Shown one piece after another: positions 20,403 to 20,601 of a stretch of DNA of 20,601 bases. The first letter of the stretch is position 1. Every line of letters begins with the position of its first letter. The notes below the pieces were generated by a model. It saw only the letters and a program-made list of their open reading frames with translations, made no database searches and had not been told where the DNA came from. Source of the stretch: a virus. The stretch lies in the IMG/VR virus record IMGVR_UViG_3300009181_000443, positions 1-20,601 of that record. One strand, 5' to 3'. The position numbers and the translations under genes were made by a program.

Positions 20403-20601
20403 ATGCTATTAAGAGAATTATTTTTTGAAAGTTTAGATCGTACAGGTGAAAGTAAAAGCGCAGTAGTAGGCTGGGGCCGTGGTATGGGACACAAAGGACA
20501 TATGTTCCTTGCCAGTAGCGTATTGACACAGGCAAACGAGTCAGGATCTGATCCATATTTTGTTATTAGTCGTACAATGGGCAAAGACGATCCATTAAGC
20601 A
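20403..20601 (+). CDS. HxGH nucleotidylyltransferase-like protein, 3' end outside window
   Basis: Sixty-six codons are visible and the frame runs off the end of the window. After MLLRELFFESLDRTGESKS comes AVVGWGRGMGHKGHMFLAS (20-38), with the HxGH signature at H30-K31-G32-H33 of class I nucleotidylyltransferases (cytidylyltransferase/NadM-type HIGH fold). The later YFVISRTMGKDDPLS fits the second strand region of related phage proteins that read GRFNPPTTGHEKL at the first motif. It would transfer a nucleotide to an unknown substrate. It starts 1 nt after the stop of the DUF6267-like gene, so the two are coupled. Only the N-terminal quarter or so is present, so the family assignment is tentative. 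Confidence 0.6.
   Translation, partial: MLLRELFFESLDRTGESKSAVVGWGRGMGHKGHMFLASSVLTQANESGSDPYFVISRTMGKDDPLS

Noticed and set aside
1-20601. tRNA genes, CRISPR arrays or insertion sequences
   Set aside because: No T-loop-like motif in a cloverleaf context, no spaced direct repeats and no transposase or integrase reading frame were found by eye on either strand.

Overview
The window looks like part of the genome of a T4-like tailed phage (myovirus) from an aquatic, probably marine, environment. The host is probably a proteobacterium, but no single gene proves it. The evidence is AT-rich DNA packed with genes that overlap as ATGA or TAATG, phage fibre and structural genes, a gp44-type clamp loader, phoH, dCMP deaminase, a GroES-like co-chaperonin, a spanin/holin lysis block, and T4-type late promoter motifs (TAAATA). 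All genes are on the + strand except phoH. I see no tRNA, rRNA, CRISPR array, insertion sequence or integrase, and no gene-free stretch longer than about 165 bp.

Layout. (1) 1-6161: five virion structural genes, tail-fibre or tail-associated, rich in Gly/Thr/Asn/Ser repeats. One fibre gene is interrupted by an in-frame TGA at 2584-2586, after which the frame stays open for 213 more codons. (2) 6161-7502: small genes including a stand-alone fragment of the DNA polymerase III alpha subunit (DnaE) and a GroES-like protein. (3) 7598-9726: clamp loader, a 7Fe ferredoxin, a DUF2452-like protein and dCMP deaminase, behind a consensus sigma70 promoter whose -35 box lies in the loop of the preceding terminator. 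(4) phoH on the minus strand, with a structured leader, separated by a convergent terminator. (5) 10646-11934: two unrecognised genes. (6) 11934-14168: i-spanin, o-spanin-like lipoprotein, second lipoprotein, DUF4337-like membrane protein and putative holin. No endolysin is visible. (7) 14216-17379: DnaJ-like co-chaperone and a ClpA-like unfoldase with an IGF tripeptide suited to docking on host ClpP. (8) 17342-20601: two unrecognised genes, then three neighbours that each carry a different nucleotidyltransferase-type signature (GS...DxD, KxDG, HxGH).

Two promoter classes are visible and fit the gene roles. Host-type TTGACA/TATAAT promoters precede the DnaE-like, clamp-loader, dnaJ and clpA genes, which suggests early or middle expression. 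TAAATA motifs precede the fibre gene at 1005, phoH, the gene at 10646, the DUF4337/holin pair and the gene at 18082, which suggests late expression. At three sigma70 promoters an ATG lies only 6-7 nt after the -10 box, so those transcripts would be leaderless. Three of these promoters also carry a dyad around the -10, resembling operators.

Together the non-structural genes suggest replication support (clamp loader, DnaE-like piece, dCMP deaminase), control of host protein folding and turnover (GroES-like, DnaJ, ClpA), electron transfer (ferredoxin) and lysis. All functions are inferred by reading motifs; no database search was run.
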